Assembly: GCA_948567375.1 (NCBI GenBank)
Contig: OX419762.1
Span: 26,056,608 to 26,120,607 of the forward strand
Length of the DNA stretch: 64,000 nt
Source of the DNA: Lunularia cruciata
Lineage: Eukaryota; Streptophyta; Marchantiopsida; Lunulariales; Lunulariaceae
Direction of reading: 5' to 3'
The position numbers were made by a program, and so were the translations under genes. Positions 1 to 9,594 of this stretch are shown one piece after another. The number at the start of each line of letters is the position of its first letter. Within the stretch, counting starts at the first letter, position 1. Under the pieces are notes generated by a model, which was not told where the DNA came from, ran no database searches, and was given only the letters and a program-made list of their open reading frames with translations.

Positions 1-576
1 CAGATCCAGACATCTCCTGGTGGTGGTTCGACACAGTACACCACACGTGGAGAGCTTGTTGTCCAAGTTCAGCCTGGTTATCCGACTGATAGCTCGGTGG
101 TGAGAGCTTAGGCTATTGCGACGATAGCTGAGTCATATGATGTGCTAGTTGGGGGAGCAGTGTTATACCCCATGGGTTTCAGTATTGACTATTGGGAGGA
201 GACAGCCTCTTATAGACCTGGTTGGCAGTCTGGTGAGGGACGGGTATGTCGCCTACCAGTACGTTTCAGTAGTGGCAGTCTTGGCTCACTACAGTCCGGG
301 ACCATGGCAGCATCAGTTTTGGCTTTCAGCGGTGCAATTACTTGGCCTGGTGACTTGTTGGAGGGGAACGCCCATGCAGAGGATACTCCAGTACCAGAGG
401 AGATCACTCGGCTATGGAGTACGAGTGGGATTGTTCCATCCACCTTGGATGTTCCATTGTGGAGTTCAGAGGAGGCATTGCAGCAGCATGCAGATCAGTT
501 GGTGCAGTAGGCTTGGAGTGGAGCCTTCGTACCATTAGGGGATGAGTGTGAGGATGAGCCTCCAGAGGCAATTGCT
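1..576 (+). pseudogene. Retropepsin C-terminal part and linker of element A
   Basis: Frame 1 gives a segment containing SYDVLVGGAVLYPMGFSIDY, which resembles the C-terminal beta-strand region of a Ty3 aspartic protease (the position of the family's I/L-L-G-x-x-W/F motif). A linker of about 110 residues without recognisable domains leads to the methyltransferase. The catalytic D-S/T-G triad would lie upstream of the window; the minus-strand copy shows it as D-F-G-A near 32418. TAG stops occur at 109-111 and 508-510. The second stop is CAG in the minus-strand copy, so it is a secondary mutation. The first is TAG in both copies. The protease call rests on position and on the paralogous copy. Confidence 0.65.
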
Positions 577-1911
577 TTGACACCTCTGGATACCACACTC
601 ATTGCTTGGCAGTACCCAGTAGAGGGGATATGCCTATTGGAGTTGTTTGGTGGGATCAGCACCGGACTAGCTGCGGTGTTACAGGCGGGTATTCGAGTAC
701 AGAGGTACTTGTATGTAGAGAGAGATGAGACTGCTAGGCGAGTCTCTCTACATCATGTGGCACACTTGGCCTATCGGTATCCGGAGTTATTACCGATGTC
801 AACAGTCAGAGGCTACCAGAAGGCCTTACCAGGAGACATTTCCTTACTGGGGGCGCATGACCTAGAGAGACATGGGCCTGTTCACTTGGTGATTTCTGGA
901 TGGCCATGTCAGGGACATACACGTGCGGGCCACGGTTTGGGTCTTCAGGATCCTTGTTCTGGTGTGTTTTGGGAGATGTTACGGATACTACAACATCTCC
1001 AAGTTCATCAGTCTGTTTCTCCAGCTTACCTTTTGGAGAACGTTCCATTGATGGGTGATTCTCACACTAGAGTGGTGGCGAGTACACATCAGGTCCATTC
1101 TTGGATGGGACCTGCTGTATTGTTAGATGCAGCCAGAGTGGGATCACGGGCTCATCGTCTTTGTCTTTGGTGGACGAACCTTTTACCCATAGAGGTTCTA
1201 CAACGTAGTTATGATGGGATTGAGCGACTAGACCACATTCTTGTTGATGATATCTTGGATGTTGGACGTCAGTCTCAGACAGTGGTAGTGGCTGATAGGT
1301 CACCTATGGCAGTGGTGAACCTAGTTGGATAGCCTAGAGCTGCATTTCCCACACTCATGAGTTTCCCAGGCTCTCATGCTTTTTGAGAGGGAGGACCTAG
1401 ACTTGTTTGGGACTCACAGTTACAGCAGTTGGTGGAGCCCAATGATGATGAGAGAGAGCGGGCGATGGGTTTTTGCACCGGTATTACCGCTGTTCCAGCA
1501 GTGTTAGAGGCATCTAGGCATCAAGTGTTAGGTCAGGCTATGGACCTGAACTGTTTGACCTGGATTGTGAGCCTTGGTTTGGCAGAGCAGCGTAGGATGC
1601 ACTTGGTAGGCATCACCACTCGGACACTTGTGAGCCCTGTGCCTATCGAGACGATTCAGGCACATGCTGGGGGCGATGGACCGAGTGGACATGGTATTCT
1701 TGGGACACATCCAGTAGCTACTAGGGAGAGTGGTCTACTTGGAGTCCATCCAGGTGAGCATGGGCTACTTGGATTACACCCTTGGTCCACATGGGATGCA
1801 GCCAGAGGACGTATGGAGCTTGCAGCCAGAGTAGAGGGAGTTTTTCACACAGAGGTTGGGACCTCTAGTGGTCGGGAGCATGACACCATTGCTCCCAAGG
1901 GCCCAGTGTAG
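577..1911 (+). pseudogene. DNMT3-like cytosine-5 DNA methyltransferase domain inside the retrotransposon polyprotein
   Basis: The domain runs from about 630 to 1590 in the frame of the flanking protease and RT; the rest to 1911 is linker. Motifs, numbered from base 577: motif I LLELFGGISTGL (20-31, SAM binding); motif II acidic residue in YVERDE (E48); motif IV with catalytic Cys in GWPCQ (C111, bases 907-909); motif VI LLENV (E154); motif VIII region AHRLCLWW (192-199); and after two stops (1330 TAG, 1384 TGA) the C-terminal part with ERAMGFCTGIT and RHQVLGQAMDLN (motifs IX-X). Motif order I-IV-VI-VIII-X is linear, unlike permuted plant DRM enzymes, and the VIII region matches the AHRxRYFWGN style of DNMT3. 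Family function is transfer of a methyl group from SAM to cytosine C5. Whether this enzyme acts on element cDNA or host chromatin is unknown. This copy is dead, although Cys and ENV are kept. Confidence 0.9.
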
Positions 1912-3030
1912 CAGCCAATCAGTACGTCTTCCACTCCTACTACAGTTACAGAGGATACTTGGGAGCCAGATCTTGGACCCAAGCTTACTGGAGAGGAAAG
2001 ACGGAGGGTTTGGAGGTTCTTGAGGAGTCACACGAGTTGTTTTGCCTTCAGTATGAAGGATTTGGGTGCTCTGAAGGGACCTGGTATACGGATTGAGCTG
2101 ACTAGCGACACACCAGTTTTCTGACGTCCTTATCAATATAGTGATATGGAGAGGACATTGATTCAGAGCCGGAGTAGTGACCTTTTTGAGGCTAGTTTGG
2201 TGGAGATTTCACATGGAGAGTATGCATCAGCGACAGTGATGCCAGCCAAGAAGGATATGCATGGCAACTATACAGATAGGCGGATGTGTGGAGATTACCG
2301 TCCTATCAACCGACAGACTAGGGCTGATTGGTTTGCCATGCCTACACCGGAGGAGATTTTTGATGCGATTGGGCATGCAAAGGTCTTCAGTACTTTGGAT
2401 CTTCGAGCGGGATATCATCAGTTGCCGATCAGGGAGGAGGATAAGTCCAAGACAACATTTTGGGCTATTGATCCTCATGGCAAGGATGTGTTATATCAGT
2501 GGAGGTTCTTACCATTTGGGTTGAAGAACGCTCCTGCTGAGTTCCAGAGGGTCATGGATAGGATCCTAGCTGGATTGGATTTTGCTCGGTGCTATATTGA
2601 TGACATTTTGGTTTATAGCACTACTGTGGAGGAGCATGAGAGACAGTTGTTGGAGGTGTTTGAGAGGTTGAGATCTCATGGACTCAAATTACATCCGGGG
2701 AAGTGTAGGTTCTTCCATGAGCAGGTTGAGTATTTGGGTCACACTATCTACCCCGGAGGACTTGGTGTTCAGCAGACCAAGGTGGAGGCTATTGCACGTA
2801 TTCCTCGGCCTACGGATGTGAGCAGAGTGCGAGCATTCCTTGGGTTGGCGAACTTCTATCGCCGCTATGTTAGAGGATTTAGTGCCATTGCCAAGGCCTT
2901 GACGAAGCTGACCAAGCTTACACAGGAGTGGTGTTGGGGAGATGAGCAGGAGAGAGCTTTTGTAGAGCTCAAGGAGAGGTTGACATCTGCTCCTATTTTG
3001 AAGAGACCGATCAGGGGATGACCATTTCAG
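1912..3030 (+). pseudogene. Reverse transcriptase of element A
   Basis: The same frame continues through a short connector into a Ty3 RT: palm and fingers motifs CGDYRPINRQT, FSTLDLRAGYHQLPI, FLPFGLKNAPAEFQRVMD, catalytic CYIDDILVYS (YIDD at 2593-2604), YLGHTIYPGG and RAFLGLANFYRRYVRGFS. All catalytic aspartates (D of LDL and the DD of YIDD) are present. Stops TGA at 2122-2124 and TGA at 3019-3021 break it. Both sit where an Arg codon (CGA) would be expected, consistent with CpG deamination. The RT copies element RNA to cDNA in cytoplasmic particles. This copy needs at least those two changes undone to be functional, so it is a pseudogene. Confidence 0.93.
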
Positions 3031-3762
3031 GTTCACACTGATTGGAGTATGTTGGGGCTTGGAGCGGTGCTCACCCAACATGATGATGAGGAGAAGGAGT
3101 TTGTGGTGGCCTATGCTAGTTGCTCCAACAATTCAGCGGAGGTAAAGTATAGTTCATATGAGGGAGAGTGCTTGGCAGCAGTTTGGGCAGTAGCACATTT
3201 CCGATGTTACCTGTTTGGTAACCCCTTCACTCTCATCACTGATCATCAGCCGCTGAAGTGGTTGATGGAGTCCGACAAGCTTTCAAGGAAGCTTGCACGA
3301 TGGGCTCTGATTTTACAGGAGTATGATTTCACGGTTGTTCACAGACCTGGAGTGGTGAACCGTGATGCAGATGGGTTGAGTAGAAACCCATGTCCCAGCC
3401 AGCAGGATCAGACCGGAGCACGTTGGCATGGTGAGACAGATGAGGAGATGGTGCCAGGTTGGCATGCATCAGCCTTTCTGTGTATATTTGCAGAGACATT
3501 GGTGGTATCTCTCTCAGCGCATACAGGAGGAGTTATTAAGGTCACAGATCCAAAGAGTGAAGATATTGGTACAGTTCAGCGAGACATTCATGATGATGTC
3601 TTAGTGATGGACTATCTTCGCACTGGTGTTGTGGGTGGCACAGTTGGGGCCAAGGAGAGAGACCGTGTTCTTCAGCGAGCCAGACGGTTCAGATTGGAGG
3701 GTAGACACCTTTTGCGTGTATGGGAGGATGGTAGAGTGAGAGTAGTACCACTTCCATCATAG
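3031..3762 (+). pseudogene. RNase H and tether of element A
   Basis: After the TGA at 3019-3021 the frame reads the RNase H domain. Putative active-site carboxylates are in VHTDWS (D), YEGECLA (E), ITDHQPLKW (D) and VNRDADGLSR (D), followed by a tether of about 110 residues to the integrase. All four acidic positions are kept. The segment ends at a TAG (3760-3762) immediately before the integrase zinc-binding region, probably CAG originally. Ty3 RNase H removes the RNA strand of RNA-DNA hybrids during reverse transcription. No separate start is implied, because the segment is part of the polyprotein. Confidence 0.9.
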
Positions 3763-4878
3763 AGACCACAGTTGGTCCGTCATGCTCATGAGGAGCTAGG
3801 ACATTTTGGAGTAAAGCGTACATATAGCTTACTTCAGAGTCATTATTGGTGGCGTGGTATGCAGACCGAGGTACAGCAGTTTGTTGCCAGATGTATGGTT
3901 TGTGACCAAGTTAGGGCATCATTCAATGCTCCTACGCCACAGTTACACCCATTACCTATCATGGGATTGGGTTACCGTTGGAGTTTGGACTTTGCCGGAC
4001 CTTTACCGCTGACTGTGAGACATCATCGGTATGTTTTGGTGATGGTGGAGCACTTCTCCAAGTGGATTGAGTTGGTGGCACTTCCTGACAAGTCTAGTGA
4101 AGGGACAGCTTACTCGTTCCTGGATCGAGTTCTTAGTCATTTTGGTGCACTAGCTAAGGTTTTGACTGATCAGGGTACAGAGTTCTTGGGAGAGTTTCAG
4201 GTCTTGTGTGACAAGGCTTTGATTGATCATCGTACTACATCCCGAGATCACCCTGAGGCAGATGGCTTAGCAGAGAGAGTGGTTCAGACGGTGAAGAGAG
4301 GATTGCGAAAGTATGGTTTGCAGAGAGGCCACTTGGGAGATTGGGATCTCCAGTTACCTTGGTTGGCCATGGGCTATCGGTTCAGCCGGCAAGCCTCCTT
4401 AGCATCTTTCTCTCCATACTTCCTACTCTATGGACGAGATCTAGATTTACCTGTAGCCATTCGTCGAGATGCTACTATAGTTTTGGACTTGGATGACCCC
4501 GATGTATGGATGAGCGCATGTTCTCAGCGGGCAGAGATCTTTCGGAGAGTGATGCCGATGGCCTTTGAGAACTTGGCGATTGCTCAGCATAGAGATACTT
4601 TACGCTATGCTACCATTCGAGGAGGAGGTTATAGACCCTCGATCCGTCGATTTCATCCAGGCGACTATGTATATCTACAGCAGACAGCACCGACAACACT
4701 TGATGTTTCTACGGGCCGCACTATCTTGAGAGTGCGTGAGGTTTTGCCATCTGGAGTCCTTGTGTTAGAAGGACGTGATGGTGTTGTTTGGAAGGATCAT
4801 GTGCGCAATTGTGCGCCATGTCACCTTCCAAACATTGATGGTACTATGGACCCAAGCTTGGCACTTGTACGTACAGGC
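3763..4878 (+). pseudogene. Integrase core (HHCC zinc-binding domain plus DDE) of element A
   Basis: The 417-codon open stretch to 5025 starts with the HHCC domain (RHAHEELGHFG ... ARCMVCDQ) and continues with the DDE core: D in RWSLDFAGPL, D in VLTDQGTEFLG, and E in DGLAERVVQTVKRG. A GPY/F-like beta-barrel follows (FHPGDYVYLQQ, ILRVREVLPSGVLVLEGRDG). No stop occurs inside, so the integrase reads through intact as a fragment. Integrase inserts the cDNA ends into host chromatin. Where chromoviruses carry a chromodomain after the GPY/F part, this element instead carries a PHD finger. Confidence 0.93.
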
Positions 4879-5025
4879 TTGAGGTGTATGTTATGTGGCT
4901 CTTCTGGTGGAGCTGCTACTATGTTAGTGTGTGATAGCTGTTTGAGAGGATGGCATATGGCATGTATGACTCCTCCCCTCACGGTGGTTCCTCAAGGACA
5001 GTGGTTATGTCCTAGATGTACGTGA
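4879..5025 (+). pseudogene. PHD finger at the integrase C terminus of element A
   Basis: The last 48 codons before the terminal TGA encode a complete Cys4-His-Cys3 set: C-x2-C in RCMLCG, C-x2-C in VCDSCLRGW, H-x2-C in WHMAC, and a final W-x-C-x2-C in QWLCPRC. Ligand codons run from 4885 to 5019. The spacing, and the conserved Trp two residues before the last C-x2-C pair, are those of PHD fingers, which bind H3 N-terminal tails. By analogy with chromodomains in chromovirus integrases it may direct integration to a chromatin state; that is inference. There is no aromatic-cage evidence here, so whether methylated or unmodified H3K4 would be bound cannot be read. Confidence 0.88.
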
Positions 5026-5194
5026 CCTATAGCTAGTTCATTCTTTATATGGTATAGATTGCAGACAAGCGACTAACGATGGGGCTCCATAGCACCCGGC
5101 CTCCTGATCTTTGCCCATTAGAGGGTATACCATATACTTAGAGTAGATGGCTATCTGGAGTTAGAGGGACCTAACCGCCAGCTAGGGGGGCGAT
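5026..5194 (+). promoter_or_regulatory. 3' untranslated region, inverted repeat and polypurine tract of element A
   Basis: Non-coding stretch between the stop and the LTR. It contains a perfect 11-bp inverted repeat, TATATGGTATA at 5046-5056 and TATACCATATA at 5126-5136, separated by 69 bases. A G-rich tract AGGGGGG at 5184-5190 just before the LTR start is the likely primer for plus-strand DNA synthesis. Confidence 0.7.
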
Positions 5195-5294
5195 TGTGGC
5201 ACTTTAGAGTCTATGTATGACTTATGTGTGAGTTGTGCTTCTATAGTGTATGATGTTGACAGCGATGTATGTTGTGTAGCGATGTATATACGCA
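5195..5294 (+). mobile_element. 3' LTR of element A, truncated after about 100 bp
   Basis: Starts TGTGGCAC directly after the polypurine tract, the expected position of a 3' LTR. Sequence matching a reverse-oriented B-family LTR takes over near 5294, so only the first 100 bases or so remain. It does not resemble the LTR of the minus-strand methyltransferase element, which starts TGTCATGCCC. Confidence 0.55.
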
Positions 5295-6858
5295 CGACAA
5301 GGTTAGCACTCGCCATCTCTGCTTTCTTTTACTGCAACAACACCAATAGTGGACACATGACCTTTGATAGATACTCCACTCCATTGTACTTCTTGTCATT
5401 GGCCCAGACTTCATCTTCCTCTACATGTAACTCTCCTACTTGCACCTTACCCAAAAGTCACAATCTTTGTACCTTCAAGGTTTCCCCATCCAAACTCACC
5501 TCCTCTTTTGTGGTGACTTTGTTGGGCCTCACCTTGGTTGCATGCACACTTCTCTTCCCCTTGGCAGTTCTTGGACATGCCAAGACTCCTTCTTCTTCCT
5601 TCTTCTCACACCCTCGTTTGATAGTGGACACCTCTTGACTCGGCTTCCTTGTATCCATACTCCATCTTCAGGTTTTCTGAACCTCCGCCTTGCCTTCACT
5701 GCCACTACTTGATTCTTCATTTTGCAATGTTAACTCTTCTTCTCCTCCAAAAGCTTCTTCCTTTGACTCTGTTTCTCCTTTGGACTCCTCTGCTTCTTCC
5801 AAAGTCAATTCCTTTGCTTTCACCACCACTACCTTTGGGTTAGGCTTTTTCATCTTCTATGGTTGTATTGCCACAAGGCAACTTTCAGGCTTAGTTCTCT
5901 TCCTTGCCTTTGAGATGTCAACCGCTACAGTTCTCTCCTTCCTACTCTTCTTGTAGTACTCGTCTCCTTCTCGCACTCGCTCCATATAATATTGTTCATC
6001 CGCATCCGCTTCCTTGCATAGATCTGGATACAAGTGCAATCACATTTGATTTCTCTCTTCCAAAGTTAGTAAATTCAGCCTAAAGTAGAAATGAGCTGCA
6101 AAGGGCACAAATTAATGTGGTTGCATGTCCATCCTCCAACCCAAAATCATCTACCCCACTTGTTGATGCAGACATATTGCCCAGTCTATTGCCTCTCCTA
6201 CTGACATTTGTTGAAAGAACACCACCTATTGCATTGTGACATAGGTAGTTCACTCTGGCTTGAACATTTCCATCATCGCGCTTACAATCCTTCTCCACTC
6301 GGGGTCTCTATAGCTATCCACTTTATACCCATTCTTGGTGTGAGGTTGATTGAAAGAATTTCTCACCTCGGCAATCTCTTATGAGGCATCACAATTCCAA
6401 TAGGAGGTGGTACCTCTTATCTCTCCTGCTTCTCTCCCTAGGACTATTCTCTAATCCAACTCAGTCCATCGAGCCAGATTTCTTCTCTTCTCCTTTTGCT
6501 TTGGCCCATCCTTGCAATCACTTGGTGTGATTTCTGCCATGAAACCTGGAAAACTGAAATTCCAATTCCAGTCCAAGAACATGATACAAAGTCTCACTAC
6601 GACCTTGATCTTGGCCACTACATCTAATCTACACATTGCAAGTCCTCTCACCATACTCTGCTTACTTTTGGAGCCATTGTGTGTTTCTTCACTCTTCTTG
6701 TGGAAGATTGTTCTCAAGATCCTAACCCACTCTTCTTCTTGCAAAATTGCAATTTGCATTACTTTGGGTTGACTTTGAATAGGGACATGATAACATTTGG
6801 ACATTGTGCTGCTTCCTTGCAAAATTCTTGATTTTATAGTCCTTTGCTGATTGGTCAT
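5295..6858 (-). pseudogene. LTR-encoded coiled-coil protein, N-terminal and acidic parts (decayed)
   Basis: Blocks on the minus strand match the protein predicted from the B1 LTR: 6451-6858 (VMQIAILQEEEWVRILRTIF ... MFLDWNWNFSFPGFMAEI), 5857-6039 (LYPDLCKEADADEQYYMERV), and acidic or basic low-complexity blocks at 5668-5853 and 5458-5658. They lie in several frames with stops. The coiled-coil C-terminal half is lost at the truncation. Function is unknown. Its value is as an independent, divergent copy showing that amino-acid sequence, not only DNA, is retained among LTR copies. Confidence 0.65.
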
Positions 6859-7222
6859 TCTTCAGTTGCTTCTTTGCTCTAGTCACCAATTCTGTGAGGT
6901 TGTTTCTTATCATTATCAAGAACTTCTTGATCTTGAAGTTTTCACTTTCTTCCTGCATACTTTCTTGATTGTCAAACCCCAAAGAAGTTTGTTATAGGTT
7001 CTTTGGATCAGGCTACGCTACCCAATACAAAGTCCCTTTCTTCATCCTTCTCTCTTGTCCATCTCGGGTCCTTTGGACTTGACCCAAAGTTGACTTAGGG
7101 TTTGGCCCAAACACATACTTCTTTGCATTTTCCTTCCTGTTTAGCCCTCCTTCGGCTTTACTAATGTACTTCTTCGTCAAAAATTTATGAAACCCATCAA
7201 AACCAAAAAATGTGTGTACCAC
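5295..7222 (-). mobile_element. B-family LTR, 5' half, minus strand
   Basis: On the minus strand the LTR starts TGTGGTACACACATTTTTTG at 7222 and runs down to about 5295, where it stops in the middle of the LTR-encoded ORF. It aligns by eye with 48931-50850 of element B1. Its downstream 1.8 kb and any internal region are missing. It abuts a plus-strand B LTR end (7223-7744), giving a head-to-head arrangement. Confidence 0.8.
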
Positions 7223-7744
7223 AAAGTCAGTATGCGTGTTGAATGTTGGATTCCACAACCGTGATCTTTATTATATGTGTTTGATCTTGAGTGAAGTGCA
7301 ATCAGAGCAATGCCTTGATAGATCTGTGAGGAATTGTAGTGTTGGTAGTATTCTACAGTTGTGAGTGTAGCGTAATGTTGATGTGAAGCAATTTTGATCA
7401 AGGAAGTTATGCCTTCAATGGAAGGGTGGAACAAAATTTTGAAGCAGAAGGGTTCTGCAATAAAGTAGCCATTTTTGGAAGAGATTGAATCATCACAATC
7501 AAGATTTTTTGAAAAGATTTGATGGATTTGTGATTAAGAAGTGTTAATTTGTGACGAGACTGCAAGTCAATACTTGTTACTCTCTTCTACGTGTAGTTTC
7601 TACCCAAGAGTCTGAAGAAGAAATTAAGAAGAACCACATTTGTGACATTTGAGTTTGTATTTGGACATTTCTTACTAATATCTTTGTAGGAACAAACTTT
7701 CCTTGCCTGATTACCAAAAAAGAAATATTTTCCGGGTTGTCACA
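7223..7744 (+). mobile_element. B-family LTR, 3' end fragment
   Basis: Plus-strand sequence from about GTCAGTATGC to CCGGGTTGTCACA matches the last 0.52 kb of the B LTR (compare 52160-52672), which lies downstream of the putative TATA box, so it represents R-U5. The LTR ends at 7744. It has no coding content. The 5' part is replaced by the opposite-strand B LTR. Confidence 0.8.
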
Positions 7745-8215
7745 AATAGTTATGCATCAAAGTTACTATTTACCATTGTAACTCAAGTAACTAGGCTAAA
7801 AGTCAAGTAAATCAAAAAGTATAAAGGAATATCTATCCATATGAACATATTCTACTAAGATGTGATCTTATCTTGACCCAACTACTTAGTCAAGGATTCC
7901 TTCACATGGGCTATCCTTGGACTAGAGAAGAATCCAAAACAAAAAAGCTTGCGGGCCCAAGATTTCTCACCTCTTTCCTCAAAGCCAAATACCTAAGAAT
8001 AATACCAAGTCAACACACTAGAATCCAAAATAGTGGTGCTCATCTTTTCTACTTCCTCTAAAGTAAGGTCCACTCTATCTTAGCTATGACTAAATTTAGC
8101 TAATCATGACTAATGTAGAACCATCCTTTATCTCTATATAAACAATTTCTCTCAATAATTTGTAATACTAAGCTAAATATCACAATACCACACACATGCC
8201 CAAATAGGTGTTACA
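7745..8215 (-). mobile_element. Element E 3' LTR, truncated
   Basis: On the minus strand an LTR begins TGTAACACCTATTTGGGCAT at 8215 after a short purine-rich tract (GTCCGAGGGTAAA) that follows the integrase C terminus. It runs to 7745, where the B LTR end takes over, so its own 3' end is missing. No coding capacity was seen. Confidence 0.6.
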
Positions 8216-9594
8216 TTTACCCTCGGACTAAGTTTTCACTTTGTCCTCAAAGTGAAGGTCTCTCTACCTTCTATGATATATCTTCAACTTATCATGATTA
8301 CCTATCCTATCAAAGTGTCTTCCTCCTAACTCCTTGAGATCATAGGTGTAATTGCCCCACACCTTCTCCACTATGAAAGGTCCAAAGTACTTAGGAAAAA
8401 ACTTCTTTTGCACTCTCTTGAATCAAATGGAAACAAATAACATTACCTAATCACCTTCTTTGAAAAGCTCCACCTTCTTTGAAAAGCTCCACCTTCTTCT
8501 TGCTTTGCCTCTTGTCATAACTCTCCTTTTTTTTCCTTTGGGCTTGCTCTACTTGAACCATAGCAATTGCTCTTGCCTCTTCTAATTCCATGAATTGATT
8601 CTTCTTTGACTTCTATGCATCACCTCCTTGTGTTTTCATCAATCTCCTATGAATGCTTTGGAAGGTAGGAAGATCAAAGTGAATAGGTAAGGTAGACTCA
8701 ATACCATATACCAATTGAAATAGAGAATATCCAATGGAAGTCTTCATGGTTTTCCTATACTCCCACAAAACTGCATGAATCCTCTTATCCCAATGATGTT
8801 TAGCCTCCTCCATTTTTGTATCTTTTGCCAACATCATGCACAAGGTCTGATTGGATCTCTCTGCCAAGCCATTAGAATTTGGCTTATAGGATGTAGTTAT
8901 TCTATGTGTGATAAAGAAATGTTGTAGCATGGCTATGGTGATGCTTCCTATAAACTCTCCTCCTCTATCAAAAACCAACTCTAAAGGGCATCCAAACCTA
9001 GTTATAATGTGATCATGAAGAAATCTACCCACTTCATCTTCATTCTTGTTCCTCAATGGTCTAGCCTCAACCCACTTGGTAAGGTAATCAATAACTACCA
9101 CAATGTACCAATTGTTCATTGGGGTTCTATTGAGAGGACCTACAAAATCAATTCCCCACTAATCATAAGGTCCTAGCAATGGAATTGATCTAAGTGGTGG
9201 AGTGGATGTAGACTTTCTAGCAAAAGCTTGACAAACATGACAATTTTTGCAATAATCAAGACAATCCTTGAAAATCCTTCTCCAATGGTAAAACCTACAT
9301 CTAGAATCTTCAAAGAAGTCACCTTTCTTGCAAAGTGTCCTCCACACACTAAACCTTCATGAAACTCCTTTATGAGTAGGATAGACTCTTCCTTACCCAT
9401 TGCTCTTTGAAGTAGACCATATGCTCCGTGGTGAAAAAGAATATCCTCCACCATTTTGTAAGGTCTAGATATTGTTGCAAGGGCCTTCCTCTCCCTAGCA
9501 TGCATTGCTTCTAGATAGTTACCTCTTGTCACAAAATCCACAATCTCCTTATACTCCATTAGAACCTCTTGAGTGATTGAGATTGTCATGAGCT
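8216..9594 (-). pseudogene. Element E integrase, minus strand
   Basis: Reading down from 9594: an HHCC zinc-binding region (NCHVCQAFARK at about 9210-9245), then the DDE core with D in WGIDFVGPLN (about 9145, preceded by an in-frame TAG), D in LVFDRGGEFIG and E in SNGLAERSNQTL (ORF 8613-9119). A GPY/F-like end follows (KYFGPFIVEKVWGNYTYDL, about 8290-8390). All three catalytic residues survive. The core resembles Athila/Tat integrases (GCPLEL, GLAERSN). It is the 3' continuation of the RT-RH block at 23298-24553; B2 sits between them with a GAGCT duplication. Confidence 0.88.
8452..8489. repeat. 19-bp tandem duplication in element E integrase
   Basis: Two perfect adjacent copies of a 19-bp unit (8452-8470 and 8471-8489) lie in the integrase C-terminal coding region. 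They shift the reading frame and so post-date loss of function. Confidence 0.85.

Larger units (their letters stand above)
1..5294 (+). mobile_element. Element A: Ty3/gypsy retrotransposon with DNA methyltransferase and PHD finger (5' end outside window)
   Basis: One reading frame (frame 1) runs from base 1 to the stop at 5023-5025 and encodes, in order, the C-terminal part of a retropepsin, a DNMT3-like cytosine methyltransferase, RT, RNase H, integrase and a PHD finger. It holds eight in-frame stops (109, 508, 1330, 1384, 1909, 2122, 3019, 3760), all TAG or TGA, and no frameshift I could find. A polypurine tract at 5184-5190 and a TG-starting LTR at 5195 follow. RT-RH-INT order marks Ty3/gypsy. 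The LTR is cut off near 5294, where a reverse-oriented B-family LTR begins. Gag, PBS and 5' LTR lie before the window. A second copy (31476-36342, minus) supplies those parts. Confidence 0.9.

Noticed and set aside
210-443. Antisense and alternate-frame ORFs of 60-130 codons throughout (e.g. 806-1048, 1774-2136, 2689-3081)
   Set aside because: They overlap recognised polyprotein domains on the other strand or frame and show no family motif.
577-1332. A stand-alone host DNMT gene
   Set aside because: It is in the same frame as, and without a gap from, retroviral-type protease and RT, lacks introns, and recurs in a second element at 31476-31880.
1-5025. Stop-codon reassignment (TAG/TGA as sense) explaining the open 5-kb frame
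   Set aside because: CAG and CGA are used normally, stops differ between copies at the same codon, and the other elements also have frameshifts. Ordinary decay is simpler.
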